Below, one piece after another: positions 1 through 10,602 of a DNA stretch of 64,000 nucleotides (positions are counted from its first letter, which is position 1; each line of letters begins with the position of its first letter). The translations under genes were made by a program, and so were the position numbers. This stretch comes from Dryococelus australis (taxonomy: Eukaryota; Arthropoda; Insecta; Phasmatodea; Phasmatidae), in contig CM057002.1 in the NCBI GenBank assembly GCA_029891345.1, positions 65,428,590-65,492,589 of the forward strand, written 5' to 3'. A model generated the notes under the pieces. That model ran no database searches, was not told the DNA's origin, and saw nothing but the letters and a program-made list of their open reading frames with translations.

Positions 1-1126
1 GATATCGGTTCCCAGTTAATTCGACTAATCCACCCGTGGATGGTATAAGCGGTAGAGTGCGCGATCTAGCTGCTCACTATCTATTGTCCGTGTTCCAATA
101 TTGGACTTTTTTTTTTTCTTTCTAAAATCGCTGTAGCAAAACAAACAAGGATAGGATTTTAAGTTTCAACACTATTTATATAAGAAAGTGCTTTGAAAAT
201 TTTAGCACACTCCTTGTAATCTAGTTTTAATGCGAGCAGTACAGGATGGTCCACATGTCTTCTAACCCCCTGAAAATTTCTTGTCATCCATTAAATACAT
301 ACATAACCAGTAATAACGCAATGTAATCCAATACATCATAAGGTATTCCAATAATAAAGCAATTTTCAAGGGTTGACCAGATATGTAGACCACCCTTACA
401 CATTGGAAAATATATATAAATGCTTCAAGGGGTGACAAGACACGTGGACCTCCCTGTATATAATTAAGTTAGTCACAAATTTTTATTCGTTTGGAAGGGT
501 TGAGTTCTGTTGAAAAGTCTAGCGTTCTTATTGCTGTGATCTGAGCTAGCCCTTAATTGACGCTCGCGCGAACCTAGCATTACACTCAGCAGAGAATCAA
601 GACCCCAGGGATTGCAACAGACTGTAGACAGTAAACAGTATGGCGATACTTGAGACAACGCGCGGATATAGGCAAGCGCGAGGTACCTCGCGAGGCAGAC
701 GCCAGCGAGACGCCGTCGGACGTCAGCCAGTGGCCGACCTCTCAAGACGGACCACGAGAGGTGTGTACCGGGGACCGCCGCAGCCGATACGTCGAGGAGA
801 CGCAGCCTTCGGCAACATGGACTAAGGTGAACTGGTTCCAAACGTTTATGACTGAGCGACATTAGTTTGGTAATTAACACAAGTGGCATTAACATAATTG
901 AATAGAAGTAAAGCATAATTATTCTTCCGTTTGTCATAACATAGTTATCGTGAAGTGTTGTACTCTTGTGAGTTACAGAGATGTATATAAAGACGCTTAA
1001 GGAGAGTTCCGTCTTTGTGTTGAGCACATCGTCCCCTTAATAGTGAGTGACCTGTCAGCTTAAGGAGGGGTCACAGGGGTATGTCGAAGTTGTTACCGTG
1101 CGGCTGAGCAGAGCAGTTGCACTCAC
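1..1126. other. CPD intron 4 (partial), no gene seen
   Basis: This is intron sequence downstream of CPD exon 4 on the minus strand. A short motif related to ttcaaggggtgacaagacac occurs three times (about 243-275 inverted, 367-395 and 424-455 direct). A CpG-rich patch at about 640-830 differs sharply from its AT-rich surroundings. On the minus strand it lies downstream of a TATA-like tttatata at about 981-990, which is the layout of a promoter or a solo LTR. Open frames across the patch on both strands resemble no protein I know, and I do not call a gene. Confidence 0.5.
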
Positions 1127-1314
1127 CGTCCTCGAGGGTGTTTTGGAAAGGGTAGCTGGCGACGACGTCTCCGCCGTGCAGGCTGGCCGATAGCGAGAAG
1201 GGATACCTCTCCATCCACCTCATCACCGCGTCGCTCTCCGGCTGCGGGGTTAGCTTCACGCTCCTGAAGTGGTCGGGGAAGTTCTCGTCCAAGTCGAAAC
1301 GACGAATATTCATC
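1127..1314 (-). CDS. CPD: carboxypeptidase D, coding exon 4 (catalytic domain 1)
   Basis: This 188-base exon runs from a pyrimidine-rich acceptor (gttgttgcag) to a donor read as GACG|gtgagt. Its first base completes the arginine codon left open by exon 3. The 62 codons continue an M14B metallocarboxypeptidase domain. FDLDENFPD corresponds to the family's FDLNRNFPD, and the following segment ends SASLHGGDVVASYPF, where the histidine of LHGG is the third zinc ligand. In this family the N-R pair of DLNRNFPD binds the substrate carboxylate; here it reads D-E. That is a direct reading with no frame problem. It implies altered activity, a paralogue, or decay. The catalytic glutamate and the later domains must lie beyond the window's left edge. 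Confidence 0.88.
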
Positions 1315-1337
1315 CTGCAACAACCACCACACATTTG

Positions 1338-1765
1338 TATAGGCTATTCACGGTAAAATGAGCACTTTTGAAAGCCCTGCTTAAGATCTATCGTATGCAC
1401 GTTGTGTATTATCCCGCCTTGTGTAAAATTTACATTGCCATGGGCCTCGTCACTTTATTCGTGCATCGGTCAAGTGAAACTTTCAAATTATTAGAAAAGT
1501 AAATATTTCACGAATACGCTTTTTTTTTACTCTTCCATATATTTAAAAAAAGTACAAAGCGAAAGACAAATTTTTAAGTTATTACAAATGGTTACCTAAC
1601 ACTTTTAATCTGACGTTAAGATATAGAACTTATTTTCATCCATCGCTACCAACTTTACTGGGCGAGTGTCACTCAGTACGCCCGTTAAAATACATGCAGG
1701 CAGGGGAAGTGACTTTTTTCAAAGGTTGAGTTCAAAAGTGCCCACTTTATCGTGAACAGCCTTTA
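1338..1765. mobile_element. MITE, family M1 (long variant), TA-type
   Basis: The ends are inverted copies of a shared terminus: tataggctattcacggtaaa at the left and a decayed tttatcgtgaacagcct at the right. The same terminus recurs at six other places in the window. The termini carry TA-rich ends, as in Tc1/mariner-derived MITEs. The interior is non-coding. It resembles about 23005-23385, sharing gtaaaattnacattgcc and following sequence. Confidence 0.75.
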
Positions 1766-2919
1766 ATGTCTTTCACTCACGCATCCAGTCCAATAGTTCC
1801 GACTGCAGCCGTACTCTTCACTACTCTGCAGATCTCTCGCCGCGCGCTTCTCTTCTCGATAGTCGTCTATCGCTGAAACCCATCCATTCAACAATTGCAG
1901 CTCGGAGGCCCGACGAACCTTCTATAGCCACTGGTCTTGACATGGAAGGTTCGCCGCACCCTGAGTGTAGCTGAGAGCAACGAAGTCAGTGATCCAGAGC
2001 ATTCTTCAGATGTCTCAAAGATACCCGATATGCAAGGTCGGGAGCGGTACGTGCCGACATCTTCGGTGAAGGGGTATTGGAAATAGTTCATCAGAATCAT
2101 GTGGACAGTTATATCAAGACCATAAAGAATCGTGGTGCGCGTCTGATTCGTGAACTATGAGTTAGTTAACAACAGAATTAGTATTGCCATAATGAGATAG
2201 TCAAGATCTGTTCAGTAGTACGTGGGCACCTTTTTCCAAGGGGAGTGTAAGAGCGAGATACTGTAGACTTGTCCCAAGCTACGTCCGATGGACCCTGTAC
2301 ACAGATTGGTCCATGTGGCAGTGTGACATATCTCCTGTCCCCTGGCGTTCAATTGTGCCATGTCCCTCCGTGCCCCAATGTTTTTGTCCGTGGCGAGTGG
2401 TCTCAGGAAAGAAGAACAAAAGTCAACCCGGAAAACGTTGCCGATAGTGTTAAGGGCATTGACAATGGAAACCGAAATGGATATAAATACTGGTTATTTA
2501 TTAACAGTTGGCTTCTTATATTCGCTGGTCGTATTTTAAATAAAAAGAACAGTTAAAAATGTTTAATTAATAAAGTAATATTTGAGAACCCATTTGTAAA
2601 CTTATAAAGTGTATTGGATGAAAATTTGTTTCTTATCTAACATACGAAACTTTATGAGCAATTTAAAAACATATACTGCAAATTGCCTTTCAAACACTGC
2701 AATATTGTAATATCCAAATATAATATAGAAGAATTAATGAAAGGAAAGTTTAATACTCGCACGACTTCTACTGCATTCTAGTTTCCTTTTTGGAAATTTA
2801 CAAAATGGGGCATATATTCAAACATTTCAGTTGTGGCAGTTTATTCATACAGAGGACTTGGGGACGTCAGAAAAAACAGGACAAAGATGCACAAAGTAAG
2901 AGGGCCTAAGTTCCCTTAC
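1766..2919. other. CPD intron 3, no gene seen
   Basis: Intronic sequence, moderately to strongly AT-rich from 2540 to 2830. Short open frames are present on both strands, but none shows a recognisable domain. I see no convincing repeat structure. Confidence 0.5.
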
Positions 2920-3059
2920 CTCCCCAACATAGTGTTGCACGATCTATATGTGCGATTCCGCTCGGCTCCATCCGGGTTCATGCTGGGCATCAGGTGGATC
3001 CGGGTGTTGTTCAGCAGCCACTCCACCGTCTCCTTACTTCTATAGTTGTTCACCAGGAA
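2920..3059 (-). CDS. CPD: carboxypeptidase D, coding exon 3 (catalytic domain 1)
   Basis: A 140-base exon bounded by an acceptor (ggttgcag) and a donor (GGGGAG|gtaagg). It enters in phase 0 and leaves two bases (AG) that join the first base of exon 4. The 46 complete codons begin FLVNNY and contain the family block NTRIHLMPSMNPDG. That block carries the arginine that assists catalysis and the conserved SMNPDG turn. After it, most metallocarboxypeptidases have a short EGDC-like segment with a conserved cysteine; here the segment is RNRTYRSCNTMLGR, which keeps a cysteine but is otherwise divergent. No stop or frameshift interrupts the exon. Confidence 0.9.
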
Positions 3060-3759
3060 CTGCAACCAAACAAATTGCAGGCTATACTTCTTTCCAATTA
3101 AATCTCCGAAAACATCCATGACCGTAAGCAAATTTATGATGACTACTGATTCGATAAACCAACTTCGGCTGCAAGTCGTTCACGGGGAAAATATTGGTGT
3201 ACATGTTGTACGTGTGTATATGAGTTAGGGTTGGGATTCTGATCCGGTTCGCCTTGGTCGGAGGCAAGTAGTCTTGATTAATATACCACGGCGGCCCAAT
3301 GGGAATTAGGAGCTTTCGAGGCTAGAGATTGTGGGAGAAGGTGTTGGGTATGGGAAGTCATCAATCTGGCCCCTTCACCACACAAGCACCACACGCACTG
3401 TTAAACAAGTTTCCCGCCACCTAATTGAACAGAAGTAGTAGAAAATATCCAGAACTCTCCCTAAAATAACGGATATGTTATTTTTCAATAACGAACTAAA
3501 TTTCCATGAATTCATGGAACATATCTATTAATTTGCTAGTTTGCTTTTATGTAGGCCTAACCTAATTTCGATTGAAAAATAAGAGATTATAACAAAAAAT
3601 CCTTCAATTTTCGTTTATTTAGTGTTTCCTGAGTTTAAAAACTACTTTATATGAGCAAGTGTAGCGTGGCGTATAAACGTTTCATTGTTCTTACTTGAAC
3701 ATGCATGAACTGTGTCGAGTGCAGAAGCAAAGAAGGTGCTACATTATTTAAGGGGTGAG
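3060..3759. other. CPD intron 2, distal part, no gene seen
   Basis: Intronic sequence between exon 3 and the SINE at 3760. Only short open frames without recognisable domains are present. Confidence 0.45.
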
Positions 3760-3985
3760 GGTGGATAAGGTAAGTAAGGTAAGTGAGAGTTGCACATTGA
3801 GAGGGATTTGGTAAGGATTGGGAAGGAATCGGCAATGGCCTTTGTTAGGGACCCATCCCAGCATTCGCCTGGAGTGATTTCGGAAAATCATTGAAGGCCG
3901 AAATCAGGATGGCTGGACTGGGAATCGAACCCGGGTCCTCCCGATTGCGAGTCTAGTGAGTTACCACAGCGCCACCTCTCTCGGT
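3760..3985 (-). mobile_element. tRNA-derived SINE, family S2
   Basis: Read on the minus strand, the 5' part is tRNA-like: a box-A-like gtggcgctgtggtaac and a box B (gggttcgattccc). A body follows with tttcggccttcaatgat and ccaggcgaatgctgggatgg, ending in a short TTACC-repeat tail (rc of ggtaagtaaggtaag). These are internal RNA polymerase III promoter elements, so this is a retroposed SINE rather than a tRNA gene. A truncated copy of the same family lies at 14380-14545. Confidence 0.82.
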
Positions 3986-5054
3986 GGGTGAATAAGGGTA
4001 TGTACAGTGTATACACTGTGAGGATGGTCGCGGGTGGGGGTTTTTGGGGGGGGGGGAGGTCCCTGTGGGGTTGTCTTGAGTGCTACTTCATACTCACCTG
4101 GTCTGCGTTTTCTGTTCGCCAAGTGTGCTCGAAATTTCTCGCGGCATCGTTCACCAAGAGATGCAGTCTAATATTTTAATATTACTTTTGGGGCAGAGAT
4201 TTTGATCAGTCTTTCCTGCATGTTCTTGATTATCATCATTGCCGTGTTTTGCACGGAGTTTGTAACTGTGTGCCTCCCAGTCATTTCCATTTTTCTTATT
4301 AGGTCTGAGCAGACTGTGTTTAGCGTAGAACGATGCTAGAGAGACGGCTAGTACGGGCCACTCTCTTGAGGCTCCATTTTCCTTACATTTTCATATATTC
4401 ATTTCCGTTTTTAATTTTTCAGTTTGTTGATAACGATGGGCAGCATGTCCGAAGAATCTGAGTACTGCTTAACTTTTCTTTCTGTTGCGCCTTGATCATT
4501 TGAGGACCGGCCAGGAAGTTGAAGGGGGGGAGGGGAGGGGTCTTTTCGTCATATTTAATATTATTGTCACATTTCCCGTCTGTTACTCGCTTCCAGTCAA
4601 GACATAATGGGAATACTTGTATTAGTGTCGAATGACAGGTTTTATATAGGATAATTGAATTTTTTTATGTCAATGTATTTCCTCCATTGTGTTGTCAGTT
4701 TCCCAAATAAATAAGACAAAACAGGAAATAATCTATTGTAGAGACATATATACATTATAGCCATTGCTGTATTTACTTGTATGGTTTTAAATAAAATACC
4801 TAGTACACTAATTAAGAATAAAAATAGTACTCTTATTGGTATTAACCTTATCTTCACGCACCAAAACACTTCGCTACGTTTTCCATCTGTGTAGGTCATT
4901 ATTTGTAATGTCATAGTGTCTGCCAGCAACACACGAATGAAAACCATCGGTGTCGGTGAAGGTCGCTACTTACCTACCTACGACCATCATGCAATAGTCT
5001 GGGATATAAATACTGTGTGTAGTTCGTAAACATGAAGCAAAAAACACTCAGTTT
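3986..5054. other. CPD intron 2, G-runs, no gene seen
   Basis: Intronic sequence with G-rich runs near 4035-4060 and 4525-4540. A 101-codon open frame on the minus strand (4642-4947) shows no recognisable motif, and I judge it chance in AT-rich sequence. Confidence 0.4.
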
Positions 5055-5213
5055 CTATACATTGCTCACGGTAAAGTGAGCACTTTTCCTGCCATAGTTA
5101 CTCGTTTCCTTTTAGTCATTTTTTATCCTCCCACCACTTTTTAAAGTATTTCCATGTAAGTAATAATCACAGAGTATATAGTTCACCGGACTTGAAAGTT
5201 AATGCCTAAGTCT

Positions 5214-5297
<84 letters not shown>

Positions 5298-5359
5298 TGA
5301 CTCTTATTCCAAATGAGAGAGCTTACAAAAGCGTTCACTTTACCGTGAATAGCCTATAG
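5055..5359. mobile_element. MITE, family M1, interrupted by a TA microsatellite
   Basis: The left end is a decayed ctatacattgctcacggtaa and the right end is an exact inverted terminus, ttaccgtgaatagcctatag. The internal right arm (ttccaaatgagagagctt) matches the M1 copies at 49628, 55543 and 60195. The middle has been expanded by a pure TA microsatellite. Confidence 0.85.
5219..5296. repeat. (TA)n microsatellite
   Basis: An uninterrupted run of TA dinucleotides, about 38 repeats, inside a family M1 MITE. The copy at 49628 has no comparable expansion, so the run arose after insertion. Confidence 0.97.
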
Positions 5360-6551
5360 TATCGTTTGAGTATCCCAAGTGTTGCTAGCTGTTACAGGGG
5401 TCTGATACTATCTTTCGATGTCTGAAGGAATAGGCAGGAGTGACGCGTATATCCTTACTGCTGCAGAAACCATAATTATCTGTTTACAGTTGCGAAGAAA
5501 GTTTGGTGTTGACTTGAAATTGTTCGTTCCCGAAACCTGAAGCATTTAAGGAAATGCAGGGACGTTCCATGATTAGTATTCTCGGCACTCTGCATTGTTT
5601 CTCGTCATTGGGGATCGCGTTTCTGTTTATCTACTGTATGCACATTTACTAGAAAATTCCCGTGAATATACGAAAATATTTAACAGCGTGGCGTCTTTCT
5701 GTGAATAGCCGTAGAGTACCCAAGGCAGAAGAAATGTTGGTAGTACAATACTAAGGAAGTCTGACAGCACAACAGTAAAGTATGACTTGGTACTTATCCG
5801 GAAGCAGGAGCAGCGAATGAGGAAAATAATAACGACCTTAAAGGCAGGGATAAAGACCTTGGTACAAATAAGTGGCTGTTTTTGGTGTTGGCGGTAGGTG
5901 TTGGTAACATTTGAAGGATATAACACTATATGCAGGTTGACACAACAACCTGTTGGTGTTACAGGTTGGTGGTTGGTGTTAGCATTGTTTTTGGTGATGG
6001 TGGTTGGTGTTGTAGCAATCTCAAATTCACTTAATTTCCACCATCAACACACCTACCCGAGACAGAAAGTTCTGTAGTTCTGAACAAATGACACTGCAAA
6101 AGCTTTGAAGTTGAGGAAAATAGTGAAAATACCCAACAGCAAACAGCAATATTTTATATTTATATACACCGTTATTAAAAACGGAACAGCTTAAGTGAAA
6201 ACACGCGAGACCATTGCCGAGATTGAGGGTACAACTAGCGAGTATAAATTATAATTTCTTTGTAGGATATCACTCACTGCAGTCTTCTTTGGTGAAACAA
6301 AAACGTTAAAATATCAGCATCAAAAGGTTTGTTCGCTTAATTTTAAAAAATCAGAATCCAGCAAAAGTCAATTAAAACTATTGAACACATTTCTCAAGGA
6401 TTTACTGCTATACTTTGGTGCAACCGCGAAACAATTGACACCAATGACAACTGACAATTGTCCCATGGAACAGATCGCACACCAACTGAACACCACCAAC
6501 GTAACTAACCGTCACTTGAGTCAGGACTTCAAGGAGTCCTCGAACACTCAC
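5360..6551. other. CPD intron 2, proximal part, no gene seen
   Basis: Intronic sequence. A stretch at about 5880-6020 is rich in repeats of ttggtgttg/ggttggtgtt, a degenerate simple repeat. No coding region is supported. Confidence 0.45.
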
Positions 6552-6682
6552 CTGTATGAGCTGCAGCAGGAGCTCCTTGCCTACAGCTTCGTTACCGTGT
6601 ATTCCGGCGACCAGCTTGACGTAAGGCACGCCTACTTCTTCTTCTGGTGCTGCCGTCAACTCCATCACCCACAGATCTCTCT
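6552..6682 (-). CDS. CPD: carboxypeptidase D, coding exon 2 (zinc-binding HxxE)
   Basis: A 131-base exon with acceptor tttcgcag and donor CATACAG|gtgagtg. Its first two bases complete the codon begun by exon 1, giving glutamine before RDLWVMEL, the usual start of the catalytic core in carboxypeptidase D, E and N. LVAGIHGNEAVGKELLLQLIQ-type sequence follows. The H and E of HGNE are two of the three zinc ligands of M14 carboxypeptidases. The exon ends in phase 0, matching exon 3. The domain removes C-terminal basic residues from peptides in the secretory pathway in characterised family members. Confidence 0.92.
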
Positions 6683-7019
6683 CTGCGAAACACGTAAGCA
6701 TTCTTCATTTACATACATCTAAACTGGTTACAAAATCATGCTACAGGATACCGTTTGTTATTTCTCAAAACAGAAATCACTAAAACATTTATTTAAAATA
6801 AATTATGGTATCTCTTTGTAAGTGCATAAGTTACTGTAAAAGTGCGAAGACGAGAAAAGCTTAGGTTTTCCAGACATATCTTATAATGTACCGTTGTTTT
6901 TTTTTTTTTTTTTATAAATCCTCAAAATTTACTACGGTATCTTTAAATTTCATACTTTTACTACCATATGTTGACAAATGTCAGGATTTACAGGTGCGAG
7001 CCGGTAAACATGTAAATAA

Positions 7020-7085
7020 CATCTCCGCTTGACCCTCGGCTCTCAATCAAGACTTCGTTGTTAAGAGCCGCCCAAACCTCAGACC
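7020..7085 (+). mobile_element. SINE S1, 3' tail fragment
   Basis: The segment cggctctcaatcaagacttc followed by gttgttaagagccgcccaa matches the 3' end of the S1 SINE at 37250-37503. Only the tail is present, just inside the left repeat of the integrase transposon. Confidence 0.65.
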
Positions 7086-7259
7086 TCAACTGAACTCAAT
7101 CCGCTTGCCTTCATGGTTCAAGTTCAGACCTGCTTGAAGCCCAGTCTTTGCTTGTGCTCCACTGGCGAGACTCACCTTCTATCAAGTACTGCTGGAGTAC
7201 ACATGTTAATCTATGGATATCGTAAATTGTGTTTGTGGCTTTTTTTTTAGTGCATCAAA

Positions 7260-8850
7260 ATGAGTGATGCGTGCGTAATAGATTTGATGATTTTTAAGTC
7301 AATAAGTGAAGAGAAGGAAAACAATTTTGATTTAACTAAGGAACGAAATAATACTCTGTTAAGTTAAGTGAAAATGCAAAAACCATGACCAGTAAAAAAT
7401 CCATTCACTTAAAAGACATTTGAAGTGGTATGATGTTCGCAACATTGGAGGTGAAGAGAAACTCATAGCTGCAGTGTCTGCTGAAAAAGAAGAAATTCTG
7501 TATTATGTCTGTTTTGATTAAGTGTCTAACGTGATGCATGAGACACACATTGCTATTGGTCATGGTGGAAGAACTCGGATGATGATGGATCCGAAATCGC
7601 AAGTATAGCAATGTGGCTGTTGAATCAATCGTTGCTTACTTGAGGTCATGTGAACCATACCAAAAGAAACAAAAGACATAGGTATAAGAAGGATGTCGTA
7701 GTGAGACCCAGCCTAAACAACGGAATTAATTTACGATGCCAAGTTGACCTACTCGATTTGCAAGCCAATCTAGACAATATGTCAAAGTTCATATTGGTAT
7801 ACCAGGATCGTTTGACAAAATTTGTTCTCCTTCGATAACTTCGATCTAAAAGAGCTGAGGAAGTTGCATACCATCTTCTGGATATTTTCACCACTTTTGG
7901 CGCACCTAATATCGTCCATTCTGATAATAGTAGAGAGTTGTGTAACCAAGCTGTACAAAGTTTATGTAGCATGTTGCCTGATATGAATATATAGTTCGTG
8001 GAAAACCGAGGCACTACCAGTCTCAGGGATCTGTCGAATGTGCAAACCAGGACATTGGAAATATGTTATCAACGTGGATGGAAACTAATAGAAATACAAA
8101 ATGGTTTGACAGCTAGAGGTTTGTGCAAGCAATGAAGAATAAAGCTTAACATGAAGGGATCAGATATTCGCCACATGATGCTATGTTTGGTGTTGAAATG
8201 AAAAATAGTCAGCTCAGCTGTTCCACGTGAATTAGTAAACAACATAGACACTGAAGAAGGTTTGGAAAAAACAAATATTAAACGCTGGAGATGGTGGCAC
8301 GACTAACTCAGAAGAAAGAGAAGAAAATGGTCAAATAATTGATACCAATCAATCAACGAATGGGGCAGCAGGAACGCAGCTACAGAGAATCGATGCAGCG
8401 AGTCAGAAAGAAAATTCTCTGGAGCAGGCGACGAAGCAGCAGAGAAGAAGCATTTGACATTACTTCCAACTGAGACAGTGGGTCAACCGGTACCTCCGTA
8501 ATGACTGTGGCATGACGCCGACAACTTCCGACTGGGCCGCTGAAGAGAAATGGTTCCGAAAGTCTGTCAAAGAAGGCTTTGAAATGCAAGCAAAGAAAAT
8601 GAAAAGAGCATCTCGTAACAAAATTTCAAAACCTCCCATCGGACAGAATGTGAGAATCAAGGTACCGAATGTAGACCGGGCAAAAATCGACGCAAAGTCA
8701 ATAATAGCTGTGATTATAAATTTCAGAGATGATAAAATTTATCAACTTAGTACCAAAGCTGGAAAACTTAAGTCCTTTACACTAGGAACAAATTTACATT
8801 GGGAAAATAAAATTTCACCAGTATCGAAGAAGTGGGGAAAAAAAAGTTAG
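7260..8850 (+). pseudogene. integrase-type transposase pseudogene (KRBA2/Ginger-like)
   Basis: A single coding region broken by several stops and frameshifts. It begins at an ATG at 7260 (MSDACVIDL). Around 7536-7580 a HETHIAIGHGGRTR segment resembles the histidine half of the HHCC zinc-binding region, and LRSCEP at about 7640 supplies a cysteine. The integrase core follows: the first aspartate in CQVDLLDLQ (codon 7746-7748), the second in FGAPNIVHSDNSRE (7923-7925), and the glutamate in SQGSVECANQD (8036-8038). These lie in different frames. The C-terminal part (8512-8850) is an open 112-codon frame with the motif NVRIKVPNVDRAK, typical of KRBA2-like proteins. The gene is clearly inactive, but all three catalytic acids can still be seen. 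It would have integrated the element. Confidence 0.85.
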
Positions 8851-9439
8851 TTTTCGGGAAGTGGTTAGCAAACTATCATTCGCTGGAGGACAAGGGTTCG
8901 AAAAGTGTATCTGTTAAAATAAGTGTTCAACAAAAATATGTTGTGTAAATCATCTTCCATGTCGTACAATTCTAAATGCTATAACAGCCGACCTTGTTGC
9001 AAGAAGTAACTTTTTGATATCATCAAAATAAACTCAATTAGCAGGAGTTATCATTCATGTGGTTTGTTGTACTTCACTTTTGGACTTATTGAATGTAAAG
9101 GTTATAAACTCCATGTGTAAGCAATACGGTACGATAAAATACATTGAATTATAACATTGTTCGATTATTCTAATACGGCCTAGTGTTTATTATTACCAAA
9201 CAGAAATTTAATAACTTTTAAATAATTTCATTTTACTTTGGGAAATTGTAATTACTTAGGTAATATTTTCTTTTCCGTAATTAATTTTTTGAACTAGATT
9301 TCAGACCATACCAGAGCTTATCGGTAAATCCTGACATGTGCTATCACATATTGGTAAAAGTAAGAATTTAAAAGATTTCGTAGTAGATTTCGAGCTTTTA
9401 CCGGACATCCACGGTAGGATATACCGGTAAAACCTAACA

Positions 9440-10199
9440 TATTCCCGCCTTCGAACGTTGAGTACGGTTCACAAACCTGATCCATTCTCGCCTTTGGAAG
9501 AAACCCGGAAATTTTCGGAAAGTTAAATTAAAATTACACTGGAAAATCTTCTGGGGAAAAAAAATACCTGCACTGTTTAATGCAGCGAAAAATCAGTAAA
9601 TATATGACAATTTACATAACGAATTCCATGAATTTTTCTTTTTAGGCATCCCAATCAATGCTTTCGTTTTGCATTCCACTCGTCTACATACCAGCCCGAT
9701 AACACGAGGATCATGCGTATCGAATGCATACATTACATATTCACTCCGTATTCAAGCCTATTCATGCGCCATCGTTTTTATATTCTAATGTCATTTGATA
9801 TATTACTTTGCACCTACAATCCACATAGTACCTAAATATAATGTGACGAACCGTATACGTATAAAACAAACTGGTGGAAGACATGAATCACAAACATTTC
9901 CGTTAAGCAGATACACGCTTCGTTTCGGAAAAATTATCGTTCGTGCCAGATATAATATTCTCTCATTAAAATCGATTAATGTAGCGAGGTTGAAGAGAAT
10001 AAGTATCCCCTTCCCCTTAATGACGAATGCATGTCGTCGACACCTATGTGTCTTGGGCATTTTGTTCCCGAACGCCGGTGATACTTGAAAGCGAATAAAG
10101 CTACAAGGTGAGATGTGCTCATAACCTTTCGTTTCTACCTTTCGTTTATCAGGTAATTTCATTTCCGGTCAGTCATCCATCAGACCACGAACATATGTA
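9440..10199. other. CPD intron 1, no gene seen
   Basis: Intronic sequence. Overlapping open frames of about 100 codons on both strands (9795-10162) have no recognisable motif, so I do not call a gene. Confidence 0.4.
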
Positions 10200-10365
10200 G
10201 GGGGCCACGGTGATGTAGTGGATAGACTACTCGCCTTCTACCAAGACGAATCAGGCTCGATTCCCGGCGGGTGATTTCGAGGGAAAATGGTCCCGAATCA
10301 TCACTGATCTGCTTGCCCTGACCCCAAGTCCACCTGGGTCACTGATCCACTCCACCTACTCAGGC
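10200..10365 (+). mobile_element. tRNA-derived SINE related to S1
   Basis: It begins ggggccacggtgatgtagtg with a box-A-like gtagtggatagac and carries a box B at 10253-10263 (ggctcgattcc). The head matches the S1 SINEs at 17284 and 37251 in structure, but the body differs. It runs into a Polinton-like fragment on its right. Confidence 0.72.
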
Positions 10366-10602
10366 TGAAAAAGGCCTTTTCGAAGGAGTCCTTTTTTGCA
10401 GCTGGAAAAAGGGAAATTTTAGGGAATAAAGGGAAAGTTTTTTTTTTTTTGTTAAAACATGCGATTTTGAGGGGAAATTGAAATTTTAAATGAAAAACGG
10501 GAAATTCCAAACTTGCAGAATCCAAGATAGCGACTGGCTCCCTCGATAGCCGCGAGCCACATGCTGAATCCTGGTCATGAACTCTCTTTACCCTACTACT
10601 CA
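10366..10602. mobile_element. terminal fragment of a Polinton-like inverted-repeat element
   Basis: Read on the minus strand, this starts near agtagtagggtaaag and continues with ctatcttgg and ggaatttcccg, then runs of tttccc. The segment at 28596 onward has the same order: agtagg, ggccgccatgttgg, aatttctctttttttccc. I infer that both are ends of related elements. No second end is visible here. Confidence 0.4.

Larger units (their letters stand above)
6861..9437. mobile_element. Ginger/KRBA2-type integrase DNA transposon, decayed
   Basis: The two ends form long imperfect terminal inverted repeats of roughly 130 bp. The left arm (about 6861-7000) contains ttaggttttccagacatatc, then aatttactacggtat, then atgtcaggattta. 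The right arm (about 9320-9437) contains their inverted counterparts taaatcctgacat, cgtagtagatttcg and taccggtaaaacctaa. Between them lies one decayed gene with a retroviral-type integrase core (next entry). Cut-and-paste elements whose transposase is related to Gypsy integrases are known as Ginger; vertebrate GIN1 and KRBA2 derive from such genes. The target duplication is not preserved well enough to define. A SINE tail is nested near the left end. Confidence 0.75.

Noticed and set aside
473..1027. 184-codon minus-strand open frame
   Set aside because: It spans a CpG-rich patch and AT-rich flanks with no domain; the plus strand is also open. Treated as a possible LTR/promoter remnant instead.
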